Below are positions 35,825-44,405 of a stretch of DNA of 64,000 bases, piece after piece. The first letter of the stretch is position 1; each line of letters begins with the position of its first letter. This stretch comes from an uncultured Pseudomonadales bacterium (lineage in GTDB: Bacteria > Pseudomonadota > Gammaproteobacteria > Pseudomonadales > Azotimanducaceae): assembly GCA_958296025.1 (NCBI GenBank), contig OY282430.1, forward strand, positions 3,524,477 through 3,588,476, given 5' to 3'. The translations under genes and the position numbers were made by a program. Below the pieces are notes generated by a model. The model made no database searches and had not been told where the DNA came from. It saw only the letters and a list, made by a program, of their open reading frames with translations.

Positions 35825-35853
35825 GTGACAAAGGATTTTGACAGGGACCCTCC
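35825..35853 (+). repeat. imperfect direct repeat left of the AAA ATPase gene
   Basis: GTGACAAAGGATTTTGACAG followed by GGACCCTCC; 22 of 29 positions match 37311-37339. Confidence 0.55.
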
Positions 35854-35865
35854 AAGGGCTAGAAT
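35838..35865 (+). promoter_or_regulatory. sigma-70 promoter for the AAA ATPase gene
   Basis: TTGACA (35838-35843), 16-base spacer, TAGAAT (35860-35865). The -35 is a consensus match. It lies about 108 bp before the ATG at 35974 and overlaps the direct repeat at 35825-35853. Confidence 0.65.
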
Positions 35866-35973
35866 GCTCAACGCAGAGGGCTTTTCAAGCAAGAGAGGGA
35901 CTTGCGCTGCTCTGCAAGCCGTCCTCCGCAGCGATGATGCTGCACGGGCGCCCCTAGGTTTCGATGATCTGAC

Positions 35974-37218
35974 ATGGACAATCCCTTCAATCCGGGTTCC
36001 GGCACCGCACCCCCGCATTTCGGCGGGCGGAACGGCGACTTGCATGTGTTCGACAGATGCGTCAGCAAGGCTAAAAAGGGGATCATGGAAGGCCCGATGG
36101 TGCTTGTCGCCCCTAGGGGGCAAGGCAAAACGGTCCTGCTCCGGCGCATGGTCGAGAAAGTGATGAGCGACGGCGGCACCGTGCTGGAACTGGTGCCTTC
36201 GGAAATCCCCACGCCGTCCGCCCTAGCCGTGAAGCTGGCTCATGCCGTGCGCAGCGGCGAGGGTTTGCCCATCCGCAGGGAACGTCGCAAAAAGGCCAAG
36301 GGGGGCGTACCTCTCTTAGGCGGGGAAATGGGCGACGTGACGCACATGGAGATGGACATGGGGAGCGTGGCCGAGTCCTTGGGGAAAATAGGTGCGGGTG
36401 GGATGGCGCTGCTTGCCGTGGACGAAGCGCACGAACTGCCGCTGGACGTAGGTTGGTGCTTGCTGCAGGGCGAGCAAAAGGCGCGTGTGCAGGGCACCCG
36501 TTTGCAGACGGTGTTTGCGGGGACACCGGACCTAGAGCCGCACTTCCAAAAAATGCGCGTCACTTTTTGGTCCCGTCTGCACGACCGGGAGCGGCGCCTG
36601 CAGTTGCTTGAGGGCGATGATGCGGTGGCGGCGGTGGCATGCCCGCTGAAGGACGAGCGCGGGCTGGATGTTGACGACGCATTGCGTCAACGCATTATGT
36701 CCATGACATCAGGGTATCCGTACTTCCTGCAGGTGCTGGGCGCGTCCTTATGGGATGCGGCCCCAATGGATGCTACGGCGTTCGCGCCGGACGCGGTGGC
36801 GCTGGCGGCCAAACAATTCCAGGTGACAAAGGAATTTTACTACCAGAAGCGCGTGGACGAACTGGGGGATAAGGGACTGTTGGGCGCGGCGTTCGCTGTC
36901 GCTGCGGCGTGCGAGACGAAGGGCGGTGCGCTCCTAAGGCAGCAGGCGCAATTGGCTTGCCAAGCCGGGAAAAGGCTGGGTGTTGACGATGCGCAGCCCC
37001 TTTCGCCCACGTCGGCGCAGATGGTGGACGGTTTAACCCAACAAGGGTTCGTTTGGCACGGGCATCCCACCAACCCCCGCCATCTAGTGCCAGGCATCCC
37101 GTCGCTGATGCACTATGTGCGCCAATATGTCGCTGAATCTCTGGATGATACGGCGGATGATGCGCTGTGCAGGGACGAGGACTTCAGCCGCGCCTGCCGG
37201 ACAAGCCGCTCCCCCTAG
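35974..37218 (+). CDS. AAA/STAND-like ATPase of unknown role
   Basis: The 414-residue protein starts with FGGRNGDLHVFDRC, then Walker A LVAPRGQGKTVLLRRMVEK (near residue 45), Walker B MALLAVDEAHELP and an ArgFinger-like VTFWSRLHDRERR. This is an ORC/Cdc6- or STAND-like P-loop ATPase, similar in outline to those used in transposition (TniB-like) or conflict systems. No transposase or effector is beside it. C-terminal residues 330-400 could form a winged helix (AQMVDGLTQQGFVWHGH). It has its own good promoter but no clear Shine-Dalgarno. Its gene lies between imperfect direct repeats, so it may be a recent insert between hisC and the ThDP gene. Confidence 0.72.
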   Translation: MDNPFNPGSGTAPPHFGGRNGDLHVFDRCVSKAKKGIMEGPMVLVAPRGQGKTVLLRRMVEKVMSDGGTVLELVPSEIPTPSALAVKLAHAVRSGEGLPIRRERRKKAKGGVPLLGGEMGDVTHMEMDMGSVAESLGKIGAGGMALLAVDEAHELPLDVGWCLLQGEQKARVQGTRLQTVFAGTPDLEPHFQKMRVTFWSRLHDRERRLQLLEGDDAVAAVACPLKDERGLDVDDALRQRIMSMTSGYPYFLQVLGASLWDAAPMDATAFAPDAVALAAKQFQVTKEFYYQKRVDELGDKGLLGAAFAVAAACETKGGALLRQQAQLACQAGKRLGVDDAQPLSPTSAQMVDGLTQQGFVWHGHPTNPRHLVPGIPSLMHYVRQYVAESLDDTADDALCRDEDFSRACRTSRSP

Positions 37219-37310
37219 CGGCCCGCCCTAACCTGTGCAGTCCAATGTGTGCGCACACCGCTTCACTTGGCGAAAGGCTCGGCCAATGCTTACAGCGCAA
37301 GTGCCTTGGT

Positions 37311-37339
37311 GCGACAAAAGATTTTGGTAGAAACCCTCG
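37311..37339 (+). repeat. imperfect direct repeat right of the AAA ATPase gene
   Basis: GCGACAAAAGATTTTGGTAG followed by AAACCCTCG; partner of 35825-35853. It ends 23 bases before the start of the ThDP gene. Confidence 0.55.
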
Positions 37340-37362
37340 TCTCCCAAACGGAACAAAACCAC

Positions 37363-38991
37363 ATGCGTGAAATGAGCGGTGCGGATGCCCTGTTGGCGCA
37401 GTTGTTGGCCAATGGGGTGGACACCGTCTTCGGCCTGCCCGGCGGCCAGCTAGACCACTTTTTTGACGCCATGCACCGTGCCGGCCAGCGCGTGCGGTTC
37501 ATCGGCAGCCGCCACGAACAGGGCGCCGCCTACATGGCCTTCGGCTACGCCCGCTCCACCGGCCGTCCGGGGGTTTATTGCGTGGTGCCCGGACCAGGTG
37601 TGCTGAACACCGCCGCCGCCCTGTGCTCCGCCTACGCCACCAACGCGCCGCTGTTCTGTCTGACCGGTCAGATCCCCAGCGAGGGGTTGGGAAAGGGCAT
37701 CGGCTACCTGCACGAGCTGCCCGATCAGCTGACCACGTTGCGCAGCCTGACCGGTTGGTCGGGCCGCGTCATGGCGCCGGAGGATGCGCCGGCCGCGGTC
37801 AACGAGGCGTTTCAACACATGCTCGGTGGGCGGCAGCGGCCAGTGTCCTTGGAGATGCCGATGGACGTCATGGGCCGCCGCGGTCGCGTAGCGTTGCTGC
37901 CGGCGGCGACGCCGCCCAAGGCGGCGGATGTGGATCAAGACGCGGCGCTGGCCGCCGCCAAGCTGATGGCCAAGTCCCGGCAGCCCGTCATCATCGCTGG
38001 AGGCGGCGCATTATCCGCCCGTGCCGAAGTCGGCGAACTGGCCGAGCGCCTGCAGGCGCCGGTGGTGACCTTCCGCAACGGCCGGGGCTTGCTGTCGGAC
38101 CGCAGCTATCTGTCGCAGAACATCGCCGCCGGCTACGAGCTCTGGCGCACCGTCGATCTGGTCATCGGCATCGGCAGCCGCATGGAGTGGCAATACCTGC
38201 ATTGGGGCATGCCAACCGGCGTCCCGGTCGTGCGCATCGACATCGACGGCGACGAAATCGCCCGCCACGGCCCGCCCACCGTGGCCTTGAACTGCGATGG
38301 CGCAGCCGCCGTCACAGCAGTTCTCAGCGGCCTGGATGCGGTCTTGGGCAAACGCGCCTCAAGGGAGGGGGAATTGACCGCGCTCAAGGCGGCGGTGCGC
38401 AAGCGCATCGAGTCGGTGCAGCCTCAGGTGGCCTTTCTGGACGCCATCCGCGCCGCCCTGCCCGACGACGGCTTCCTGGTGGATGAGATCACCCAGGTCG
38501 GCTACGCCGCCTGGTACGCCTTCCCCGTCTATGCGCCGCGCCGCCTAGTAACCAGCGGCTACCAAGGCACACTCGGCTACGGCTACGCCACCGCCTTGGG
38601 CGTAAAAGCAGCCAACCCCGATGCGCCAGTGGTCAGCATCAGCGGCGACGGCGGCTTCCTGTACACCTCCAACGAGATGGCCGCCGCCGTGCAATACGGC
38701 ATCGGCCTGGTGGCCGTGGTGTTCAACAACAACAAGTTCCAAAACGTCCAGCGCCAGCAAAAGGAGTGGTTCGGAGGACGGCTGATCGGCTCCGATCTGC
38801 ACAACCCGGACTTCGTGCGCCTAGGGGAGAGCTTCGGGCTGCGCAGCGCCCGGGCGGAGACGCCGGACGCCCTGCGCAAGGCGCTTGGGCGGTGCCTAGA
38901 GCGCGACGAACCGGCGCTGATCGAGGTGCCCGTGGGCGACATGGCCTCTCCGTGGCCTTTCATCATGCGCGATCGGCTGTTTCCGCCTTAG
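37363..38991 (+). CDS. thiamine-diphosphate enzyme (acetolactate synthase-like)
   Basis: The 542-residue protein has the three ThDP domains: FGLPGGQLDHFFDAM with the catalytic-Glu segment SRHEQGAAYMAFGYAR, a central domain (QPVIIAGGGALS), and the ThDP-binding motif starting SGDGGFLYTSNEM and ending VVFNNN. It resembles large-subunit acetolactate synthases, glyoxylate carboligases and benzoylformate decarboxylases; the lack of a small subunit gene nearby argues against a plain biosynthetic acetolactate synthase. ATG 37363 is chosen because it matches the family N-terminus (ADALLAQLLANGVD). The substrate cannot be fixed from sequence. Confidence 0.85.
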   Translation: MREMSGADALLAQLLANGVDTVFGLPGGQLDHFFDAMHRAGQRVRFIGSRHEQGAAYMAFGYARSTGRPGVYCVVPGPGVLNTAAALCSAYATNAPLFCLTGQIPSEGLGKGIGYLHELPDQLTTLRSLTGWSGRVMAPEDAPAAVNEAFQHMLGGRQRPVSLEMPMDVMGRRGRVALLPAATPPKAADVDQDAALAAAKLMAKSRQPVIIAGGGALSARAEVGELAERLQAPVVTFRNGRGLLSDRSYLSQNIAAGYELWRTVDLVIGIGSRMEWQYLHWGMPTGVPVVRIDIDGDEIARHGPPTVALNCDGAAAVTAVLSGLDAVLGKRASREGELTALKAAVRKRIESVQPQVAFLDAIRAALPDDGFLVDEITQVGYAAWYAFPVYAPRRLVTSGYQGTLGYGYATALGVKAANPDAPVVSISGDGGFLYTSNEMAAAVQYGIGLVAVVFNNNKFQNVQRQQKEWFGGRLIGSDLHNPDFVRLGESFGLRSARAETPDALRKALGRCLERDEPALIEVPVGDMASPWPFIMRDRLFPP

Positions 38992-39279
38992 AGTCTGCGC
39001 CGCAGAAAGATAGTTCAAGACGAGCGAGGGGAAGGATGAGTCGGATTCGACGCGGCCGTTGGATACGTTCTTGGCGCGGTGTTCCTGCAAGATGAAGCGG
39101 ATCAGCGCGAACGGCGCGTCGACATTCTCGGCAATACGCGCGATGGTGCGTTTCTCGTTCCCTACGAAAAGAGGCTTTTCTGTTCCTTCCGAAACTTCGC
39201 CTCGCGTCCAAGCGTTTGTGTGGCAGAATACGTTAAGGTGAGTTTGTGCTGCGCACCTGGGTGGCGCAATGGAGGCAAG

Positions 39280-39597
39280 GTGGCCACTGGATGCATCCTT
39301 AGCGACTACTTGGAAAGCGCGATGTCCTTGGCGACGTTCGACAAGCTCGGCGATGGCAGCTTCGCGGGCAAGGTTCCTCCCTGCCAGGGCGTAGTCGCCC
39401 TCGGCGACACGTTGATGGAATGCCAGAGTTTGCTGCGGTCCACGCTGGAGGACTGGCTCCTGGTTGGCCTGAGAATGGGGCACCGGATGCCCGTGCTTTC
39501 TGGGCTGAATCTCAATGGAGAGCCCGCAGCCGGGGAGCGCGAGGGGCTTACCCCTCGCGAGAACGGTCCCGCAAGTGAGCCGTTGGACGCCGTGTAA
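39280..39597 (+). CDS. orphan HicB-like antitoxin-fold protein
   Basis: Residues about 8-75 of this 105-residue product match the HicB-like fold: DYLESAMSLATFDKLGDGSF, then CQGVVALGDTLMECQSLL and LEDWLLVGLRMGHRMPVL. No HicA-type toxin gene is directly beside it. A GTG at 39280 is chosen because GGAGG lies four bases upstream and the fold starts soon after; the ORF opens earlier at 39079. The last 30 residues (EPAAGEREGLTPREN) come from a palindromic element, so the native C-terminus has been replaced or extended. Confidence 0.65.
   Translation: MATGCILSDYLESAMSLATFDKLGDGSFAGKVPPCQGVVALGDTLMECQSLLRSTLEDWLLVGLRMGHRMPVLSGLNLNGEPAAGEREGLTPRENGPASEPLDAV
39528..39563 (+). repeat. palindromic element in the HicB-like gene
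   Basis: GAGAGCCCGCAGCCGGGGAG, then GCGAGGGG-ctta-CCCCTCGC. The arms are perfect 8-bp inverted repeats. Same orientation as the gene, in frame, and read as PAAGEREGLTPRE. Confidence 0.88.
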
Positions 39598-39755
39598 GCG
39601 CAACGTCTTCCTCCGTCGATTGCGCCGATTGGGGAGAGGACAGCGGCGACATTCTTCAGGTGGCGCTGGGGCGCGGGGCGCTAGCGAGCTCAGCGCTAGG
39701 AGATCATGGCCCACCAAATTCGTCTGCCTTGACTATTCGTTCCCGAAGGTACGAA

Positions 39756-39767
39756 ACTGTGTACAGT
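39756..39767 (+). promoter_or_regulatory. putative operator over the hicA start
   Basis: ACTGT-GT-ACAGT, a perfect 5-bp dyad covering the hicA GTG. A TTGACT (39729-39734) upstream could be a -35. HicB with its HTH domain would be the natural binder. Confidence 0.45.
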
Positions 39768-39972
39768 GAACGGGACGGAATTCATCCGAAGGGCGAGAAA
39801 ATACGCAAAGCAGGTCAACAAAACGGTCCGCTTCGACCCGCGCCGCGGGAAGGGTAGCCATGGTGTGCTCTATGTCGGCAGTCGCCGGACGATCATAAAA
39901 CGCGGTGAACTTAAACCGGCAACGTTCCGGAACATGTTGAAGCAACCGGACATCCCCAAGGAGGAATTCTGA
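39766..39972 (+). CDS. hicA: HicA mRNA interferase toxin
   Basis: This 68-residue protein has the double-stranded RNA-binding-like HicA fold with the catalytic His in GKGSHGVLYVGSRRTIIK and the usual ending FRNMLKQPDIPKEEF. It cuts mRNA and is neutralised by HicB. The start is a GTG at 39766. Its stop overlaps the hicB start by one base (TGATG), as usual for the pair. Confidence 0.92.
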   Translation: MNGTEFIRRARKYAKQVNKTVRFDPRRGKGSHGVLYVGSRRTIIKRGELKPATFRNMLKQPDIPKEEF

Positions 39973-40400
39973 TGCTATACGTTTATCCTTGCGCACTCGC
40001 GCCCGAGGAAGATGGCGGCTTCTCCGTCACTTTTCCCGATGTGCCCGAAGCACTCACCTGCGGCAATGATCGGGCCGATGCCCTGGCGATGGCGGAAGAC
40101 GCGCTCGCGGTCGCGTTGGGCGCATACATGGAATGCAGGGAAGACATCCCGGTTCCCAGTCCCGCCGCCGTTGATCAGGTGCTCGTTGCCGTTCCACCCA
40201 TTGTGGCGGCCAAGTTGGCGCTCTATACGGCGATGCGCCATCAGGGACTTACGAAGGTCGCGCTGGCCGCACGCATGGGTCTAAGCGAGGGCGCTGTGCG
40301 CAAGCTGCTGAACCCCGATCATCGTTCGCATATCGGCCAGATCGAGAAGGCTCTACGCGTTGTCGGGCGTGGCTTGATGATCGGGGACCGGGCGGCGTAA
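39972..40400 (+). CDS. hicB: HicB antitoxin with helix-turn-helix
   Basis: The 142-residue protein begins with the HicB RNase-H-like domain (LAPEEDGGFSVTFPDVPEAL, GNDRADALAMAEDALAVAL) and ends with a Cro/CI-type HTH (HQGLTKVALAARMGLSEGAV, RKLLNPDHRS). It would bind HicA and repress the operon. AGGAGG lies about seven bases before its ATG inside hicA. Confidence 0.93.
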   Translation: MLYVYPCALAPEEDGGFSVTFPDVPEALTCGNDRADALAMAEDALAVALGAYMECREDIPVPSPAAVDQVLVAVPPIVAAKLALYTAMRHQGLTKVALAARMGLSEGAVRKLLNPDHRSHIGQIEKALRVVGRGLMIGDRAA

Positions 40401-40604
40401 CCGCTTGTTAGGGCGGAACGGAGTTGAGGTGATTCCATCCCGACTGGGGGTCAGCCGGCGGACGGGTCGAGATCGAGGGGAATCGAGTCGATTGTGGTTA
40501 AAGGATCTCGCGAAAATGTCAAGCAGAGTATGTCGTAAGATATTGATTTTAATACTTTTTACGGCTTATACCCGCAAATTCCAAACATCTATTGATTTTT
40601 GGCT

Positions 40605-41030
40605 ATGGGTAAAGAAGTGGAAACGAATCAAGAGAACATTACTGACGTGCTCGCGAATCGGCAGCGAGAAACAAGTGTGAATTACATGAAAGCCGTCCTC
40701 AAAGAGCTAGTTGGGCACAGGAGGCAAATCCAATCGGGCAAAGACCTCTTCCCCAACTACGAGATTGCGCGCTTCTGGACGGTTGTGGTGGGTGCTTCTT
40801 CCCTTCTTGAGCAGAGCCTCATGCTGTTGGTGAGCGTACACAAGCAAGGCTACCTGAATGGCACGGGAGAACAAAGGTGGAACCGCAAGGGACGACTCGC
40901 ACAAGCTGTCCGAGGTGTTCGGCAGGCTCAAGGATGAGGACAAGAATCTGCTGGAAGAGCATTACGGGGAATACGCGTCTGGAGAAGCCCTGCGGAGGGT
41001 CCCGGGCGCTGCCGCATGGACAAGGCCGGA
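40605..41030 (+). pseudogene. frameshifted gene of unknown function
   Basis: The first frame (from ATG 40605) codes for MGKEVETNQENITDVLANRQ, KAVLKELVGHRRQIQSGKDL and EIARFWTVVVGASSLLEQSL, then loses protein character at about 40860. Another frame takes over with RDDSHKLSEVFGRLKDEDKN and LEEHYGEYASGEALRR to about 41010. A single one-base shift near 40858-40866 joins them. The 3' part runs into the opposite-strand gene, so it also appears truncated. All-helical; I do not recognise the family. The upstream DNA (40500-40700) is AT-rich for this window, which suggests transfer. Confidence 0.55.
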
Positions 41031-41035
41031 ACGAC

Positions 41036-41323
41036 CTACCAAGGTTTGTTCAGGCCGATGCGTTCGCGCCGCTCCCGCCAAGCCTGGTCATCCGCCTCCT
41101 GCCGGCCGGCGCGCAATAGGGCGAAGGGCAGGCGCAGCAGAAACCCCCAAGCGGCTGCGCTCGTGGCGAGGCGCAGCAGAGTTGCCAAGGCCTCCCGCGG
41201 GCCAATGACGATCCTGCTGGCTAGGGTGCTGTCCGCAGCGCTGTCGATGACGAGTTCATCGCCGCGGCGGGAAATGGCCCCGACCTGGAAATCAATGTCG
41301 GCCAACTCGCTGATCACTCTCAT
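41036..41323 (-). CDS. small conserved hypothetical protein
   Basis: The product has 95 residues: ADIDFQVGAISRRGDELVID, the STLASRIVIGPREALATLLRL segment split over a short helix, and a hydrophobic AAAWGFLLRLPFALLRAG that may lie on the membrane. AGGAG eight bases before the ATG at 41323 supports it. It is on the same strand as the nitrilase gene, 253 bp downstream of its stop, and may be its last operon member. Function unknown. Confidence 0.62.
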   Translation of the reverse strand: MRVISELADIDFQVGAISRRGDELVIDSAADSTLASRIVIGPREALATLLRLATSAAAWGFLLRLPFALLRAGRQEADDQAWRERRERIGLNKPW

Positions 41324-41576
41324 GGAACCGCTCCTCTTGTCATTTGCCTGTTGATGAGTTTAGACGCACGAACGCAAGCGGCGGGTCGCCCGGCAGCAAC
41401 GGTTCGGGAACAGAGGCCGACACCGCCGTTCAGAAAACGATTGCGTCCCCCCAAAGCCGTTCCAGGAACCGCTGCCAAGGAAGCACCCAAATTCCGTCAA
41501 GGATGGAGCTTGGGCGCCCGAGTGATGAGGGCGCGGGAGCGGCGGCGGCTGAACGGCCCTTGGTGCGCTATCCCGA

Positions 41577-42740
41577 CTAGTCGTCCTTCTTCAAAGCGCC
41601 GATGGCCTGGGCGGCGCTGATGCGTTGCAGATGGCGTTTCGGCATGTCCTCGGCGGTCAGGCCCGCCGGGGGCATGAACTGGCCACGGCCGTACAGGTTG
41701 GCGAAGACTTCCTGCACTGGCCCCATCTTGTCGGCCAAGGTGCGCGGCGGCCGGCCGCTGGGAAACCGGTTGGGCGGGTAGATGGGCTTGTCGTAGATCT
41801 GGCGGAAGCCCTCGGTGCGCATATCCACCCAACAGTTGTGGTTGCAGCGGGAGCGATGCTCGCGCAGCGCCTCAATGTCTATGGGTGCGCCGATGACCTG
41901 CTCCTCGGGATAGGGCGCCGTGCGCACCATCATGCCGATGTAGTCGATAATGAAGGAGTGCCCGGAGCAGAACGCCCGGGGATAGTAATCGTAATCGACC
42001 GTGCCCCAGTTGGAGCCGAGCAGGTAGCACATGTTGTCGTGGGCGCGGGTGCGGCGCGTGAAGGTCCAGAAATCCCAAGGTTCGGAGACGCCCTCCACCT
42101 CTTGCAGCGCCGTTGGATGGCAGATCACTTCGCAGCCGTTGTAGCCGAGCGCCCGGGACACTTCCGGCGTGCAGCCGTCGTGGCAGGTCATGGTGCCCAG
42201 CTTGCCGATGGGCGTGTCGATTACCGGGAACAGGTCGGCGATGTCGGCGCCGAACACCTCCCGATACTCGTCGAGCAGGTCATGGGGGCTGGTGCCAAGA
42301 CCGATGGAGGCGGGTATGTGCCATTTGTGGTAGCGCAGTTCGACTGCGCCGGAGGGGCCGATGATGAAGGCGGTGTTGAACCAGCGGTCGGGGAACTCCG
42401 CGACCTGCTCCACGACGCCGCCGCCGGCGATGTACAGGTTGTACTCCTTCGCCTTTTCGCCCAATGCCGCCATCTCCGGCCCGTCCAAGGCGATGGCCTT
42501 GCGCATGAAGCCTTCGATGCCGTGCTCCCCCTTGCCTGGCGTGGTGACGCCCTGCAGGAAGTATTCCGGCAGCACCACCAGCCTGGCCGGCAGCTCCCAA
42601 AAGTAGCCGACGCCGAAGTCGATCAGCTTGAGCACTCGGTCCAGGTTGCGCTGGATGTCCGTGCGGTCCTCCGCGACCCGCACATGGGGCTGAACCACCA
42701 GCGCGGTGTACTTGTCGATGGGCGAATGGCTCATGTTCAT
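41577..42740 (-). CDS. nitrilase-superfamily amidohydrolase
   Basis: The 387-residue protein has the carbon-nitrogen hydrolase triad: Glu in LVVLPEYFLQG, Lys in RYHKWHIPASIG and Cys in LGTMTCHDGCTPEV. Such enzymes hydrolyse amides, nitriles or carbamoyl groups in the cytoplasm. The length and C-terminal extension (YDKPIYPPNRFPSGRPP) resemble amidases of the formamidase/AmiE type more than true nitrilases. Its ATG overlaps the stop of the FAD gene (ATGA), so the two are translationally coupled and probably act in one pathway. Confidence 0.85.
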   Translation of the reverse strand: MNMSHSPIDKYTALVVQPHVRVAEDRTDIQRNLDRVLKLIDFGVGYFWELPARLVVLPEYFLQGVTTPGKGEHGIEGFMRKAIALDGPEMAALGEKAKEYNLYIAGGGVVEQVAEFPDRWFNTAFIIGPSGAVELRYHKWHIPASIGLGTSPHDLLDEYREVFGADIADLFPVIDTPIGKLGTMTCHDGCTPEVSRALGYNGCEVICHPTALQEVEGVSEPWDFWTFTRRTRAHDNMCYLLGSNWGTVDYDYYPRAFCSGHSFIIDYIGMMVRTAPYPEEQVIGAPIDIEALREHRSRCNHNCWVDMRTEGFRQIYDKPIYPPNRFPSGRPPRTLADKMGPVQEVFANLYGRGQFMPPAGLTAEDMPKRHLQRISAAQAIGALKKDD

Positions 42741-44326
42741 CCTCCTTTTTGCCAGAAGCGCGCCGGCTTGATTCCCATGTCGTCCAGCATGACGTTGGCG
42801 GTGATGGTGCCCATCGCCGAAATGCCGCCGCCCGGATGGCAGTGGGGGCCGGTCATGTACAGGCCGCGCACGGGAGAGCGGTAGTGCGCGTAGCCGGGAA
42901 AGGGACGGAAGCAGCCAAGCTGGGACTCGACCCGCTCGCCGCCGTTGGTGGTGCCTTCCACGAAGCAGGGATTGGCCGCCTCCAAGCTATCGCCGGTATG
43001 CACGGCGCTGGCGAGGATGTTCCGCTCGTCCACATTGGGCGCGTAGCGCCGCAGCTTGCCCAACAGAACGCGCCGGGCGTAGTCCTCGCCGATGTCCGCC
43101 CAGGTCTCTCCGGAGGCCAGCCAGTTGGAGACGAAGGTGTCGCAGATCAGCGTGTGCTTGCCGGTTGGCGCCCGGGTCGGGTCCAGCAGCGTCCAACAGG
43201 CGCTCCACAGGAAGGGATCCGAGGGCGGAACTCCCCGCGCCAGTTCCATGTAGTAGCGGTTCATCTGGGCCATGGAATCGACGATGCGATGAAAGGCGCA
43301 GCGACTCATCTGTGCGCCGTTCAGATAGCGGGGCGGATCCTTAAGAGCCAGATGGATGCGGCAGACGGAGATCTTGCCGAAGGAATAGCCGCGCACCATG
43401 CGCAGAAAATCCTCATCCAGATCGCTCTCGTCCAGCAGCTTGAGGAAGGTCTGGCGCGGCTCCAAGGCGGAAACCAAGGCCCGTCGGGCGCCGATGCATC
43501 CGTGCGTCGCGGTCCGCACGCCGCTGGCGCGGCCATTTTCGACGAGAATCTTTTCCGCCGCACAGTCCGTGAGCACCCGCCCGTCCCGGGCCTCGATGTA
43601 GCGGACCATGGCATTGGGCAGCATCTGACTGCCCCCCTCCGGGATGGCTTGGCCGTACAGATGGATGGCCGGAATCATGATGTAGAAGGACTGCCCGGCG
43701 CCGCCCTGGTCCGGCAGAATCTGCGGCGCCAGCGCCCAGTTCAGCAGCACGGCGCGCACGAAGTCGTGCTCGAAGTAGGTCTCCACCCAAGCCCGGGCGG
43801 ACATGGAGAAGTCCCGCAGGCGGCGCAGGCCGGCGACGCTGGTCTCCAAGGCTTTGGGCAGGGCGCTTGGCGGGCCGGGGGGCGAGAAGAAACCCTTGAT
43901 GAAGCCCTCCCGAATGGTTTCAAACTCATCAAACACGGCGCGGTAACGGCGGGCGTCCTGGGTGGAGTAGGCGGCGATGGAGTCGCAGGTGCGGTCGATG
44001 TCCTTGTGGATGACGATGCCCGGCCCGCCGTTGCCATCCGGGTGGCCGGTGATCTGCTCCGAGGGTTCCATGTACCTGAGCCCGTAGCGCTCCAATTCCG
44101 GACGAATCGCCTGAAAGTCCGCATTGCAGTGGATCCACACATGGGAGGAGCCGTACAGGTCATGCTTGAAGCCCGGCAGGGTGACTTCCCGGGTCACCGC
44201 ACCGCCCCCCACCCAGCGGTTCCGCTCCAGGACGCAGACGCGCAGGCCCTCACGGGCCAGCAGGGCGGCGCAGGCCAGCCCGTTGACGCCGGCGCCGATG
44301 ACGACGACGTCGAACTCCGAAGTCAA
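42737..44326 (-). CDS. FAD-dependent oxidoreductase (phytoene desaturase/PYROXD2-like)
   Basis: The 529-residue flavoprotein starts with the Rossmann FAD motif VVVIGAGVNGLACAALLARE and ends with the matching C-terminal motif HPGGGISAMGTITANVML. These are the CrtI-like amine-oxidase clan features. No carotenoid genes are near, so a CrtI role is unlikely; PYROXD2-like oxidation of a catabolic substrate is a better guess. It is coupled to the nitrilase-family gene downstream and lies 79 bp after the TonB receptor on the same strand. Confidence 0.88.
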   Translation of the reverse strand: MTSEFDVVVIGAGVNGLACAALLAREGLRVCVLERNRWVGGGAVTREVTLPGFKHDLYGSSHVWIHCNADFQAIRPELERYGLRYMEPSEQITGHPDGNGGPGIVIHKDIDRTCDSIAAYSTQDARRYRAVFDEFETIREGFIKGFFSPPGPPSALPKALETSVAGLRRLRDFSMSARAWVETYFEHDFVRAVLLNWALAPQILPDQGGAGQSFYIMIPAIHLYGQAIPEGGSQMLPNAMVRYIEARDGRVLTDCAAEKILVENGRASGVRTATHGCIGARRALVSALEPRQTFLKLLDESDLDEDFLRMVRGYSFGKISVCRIHLALKDPPRYLNGAQMSRCAFHRIVDSMAQMNRYYMELARGVPPSDPFLWSACWTLLDPTRAPTGKHTLICDTFVSNWLASGETWADIGEDYARRVLLGKLRRYAPNVDERNILASAVHTGDSLEAANPCFVEGTTNGGERVESQLGCFRPFPGYAHYRSPVRGLYMTGPHCHPGGGISAMGTITANVMLDDMGIKPARFWQKGG

Positions 44327-44405
44327 CGGCGGCGCCTTAGCCCAAGCACTTCATCGGCCGACGCGAAAAGCCGCGGCACGGACTGGAAACCGCCAGCCGC
44401 CGGTT

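Noticed and set aside
38896-39717. 273-residue minus-strand open frame over the end of the ThDP gene
   Set aside because: Most of it is antisense to the ThDP and HicB-like genes. The middle (KRTIARIAENVDAPFALIRF) looks protein-like, but there is no start, no ribosome-binding site and no family I know.
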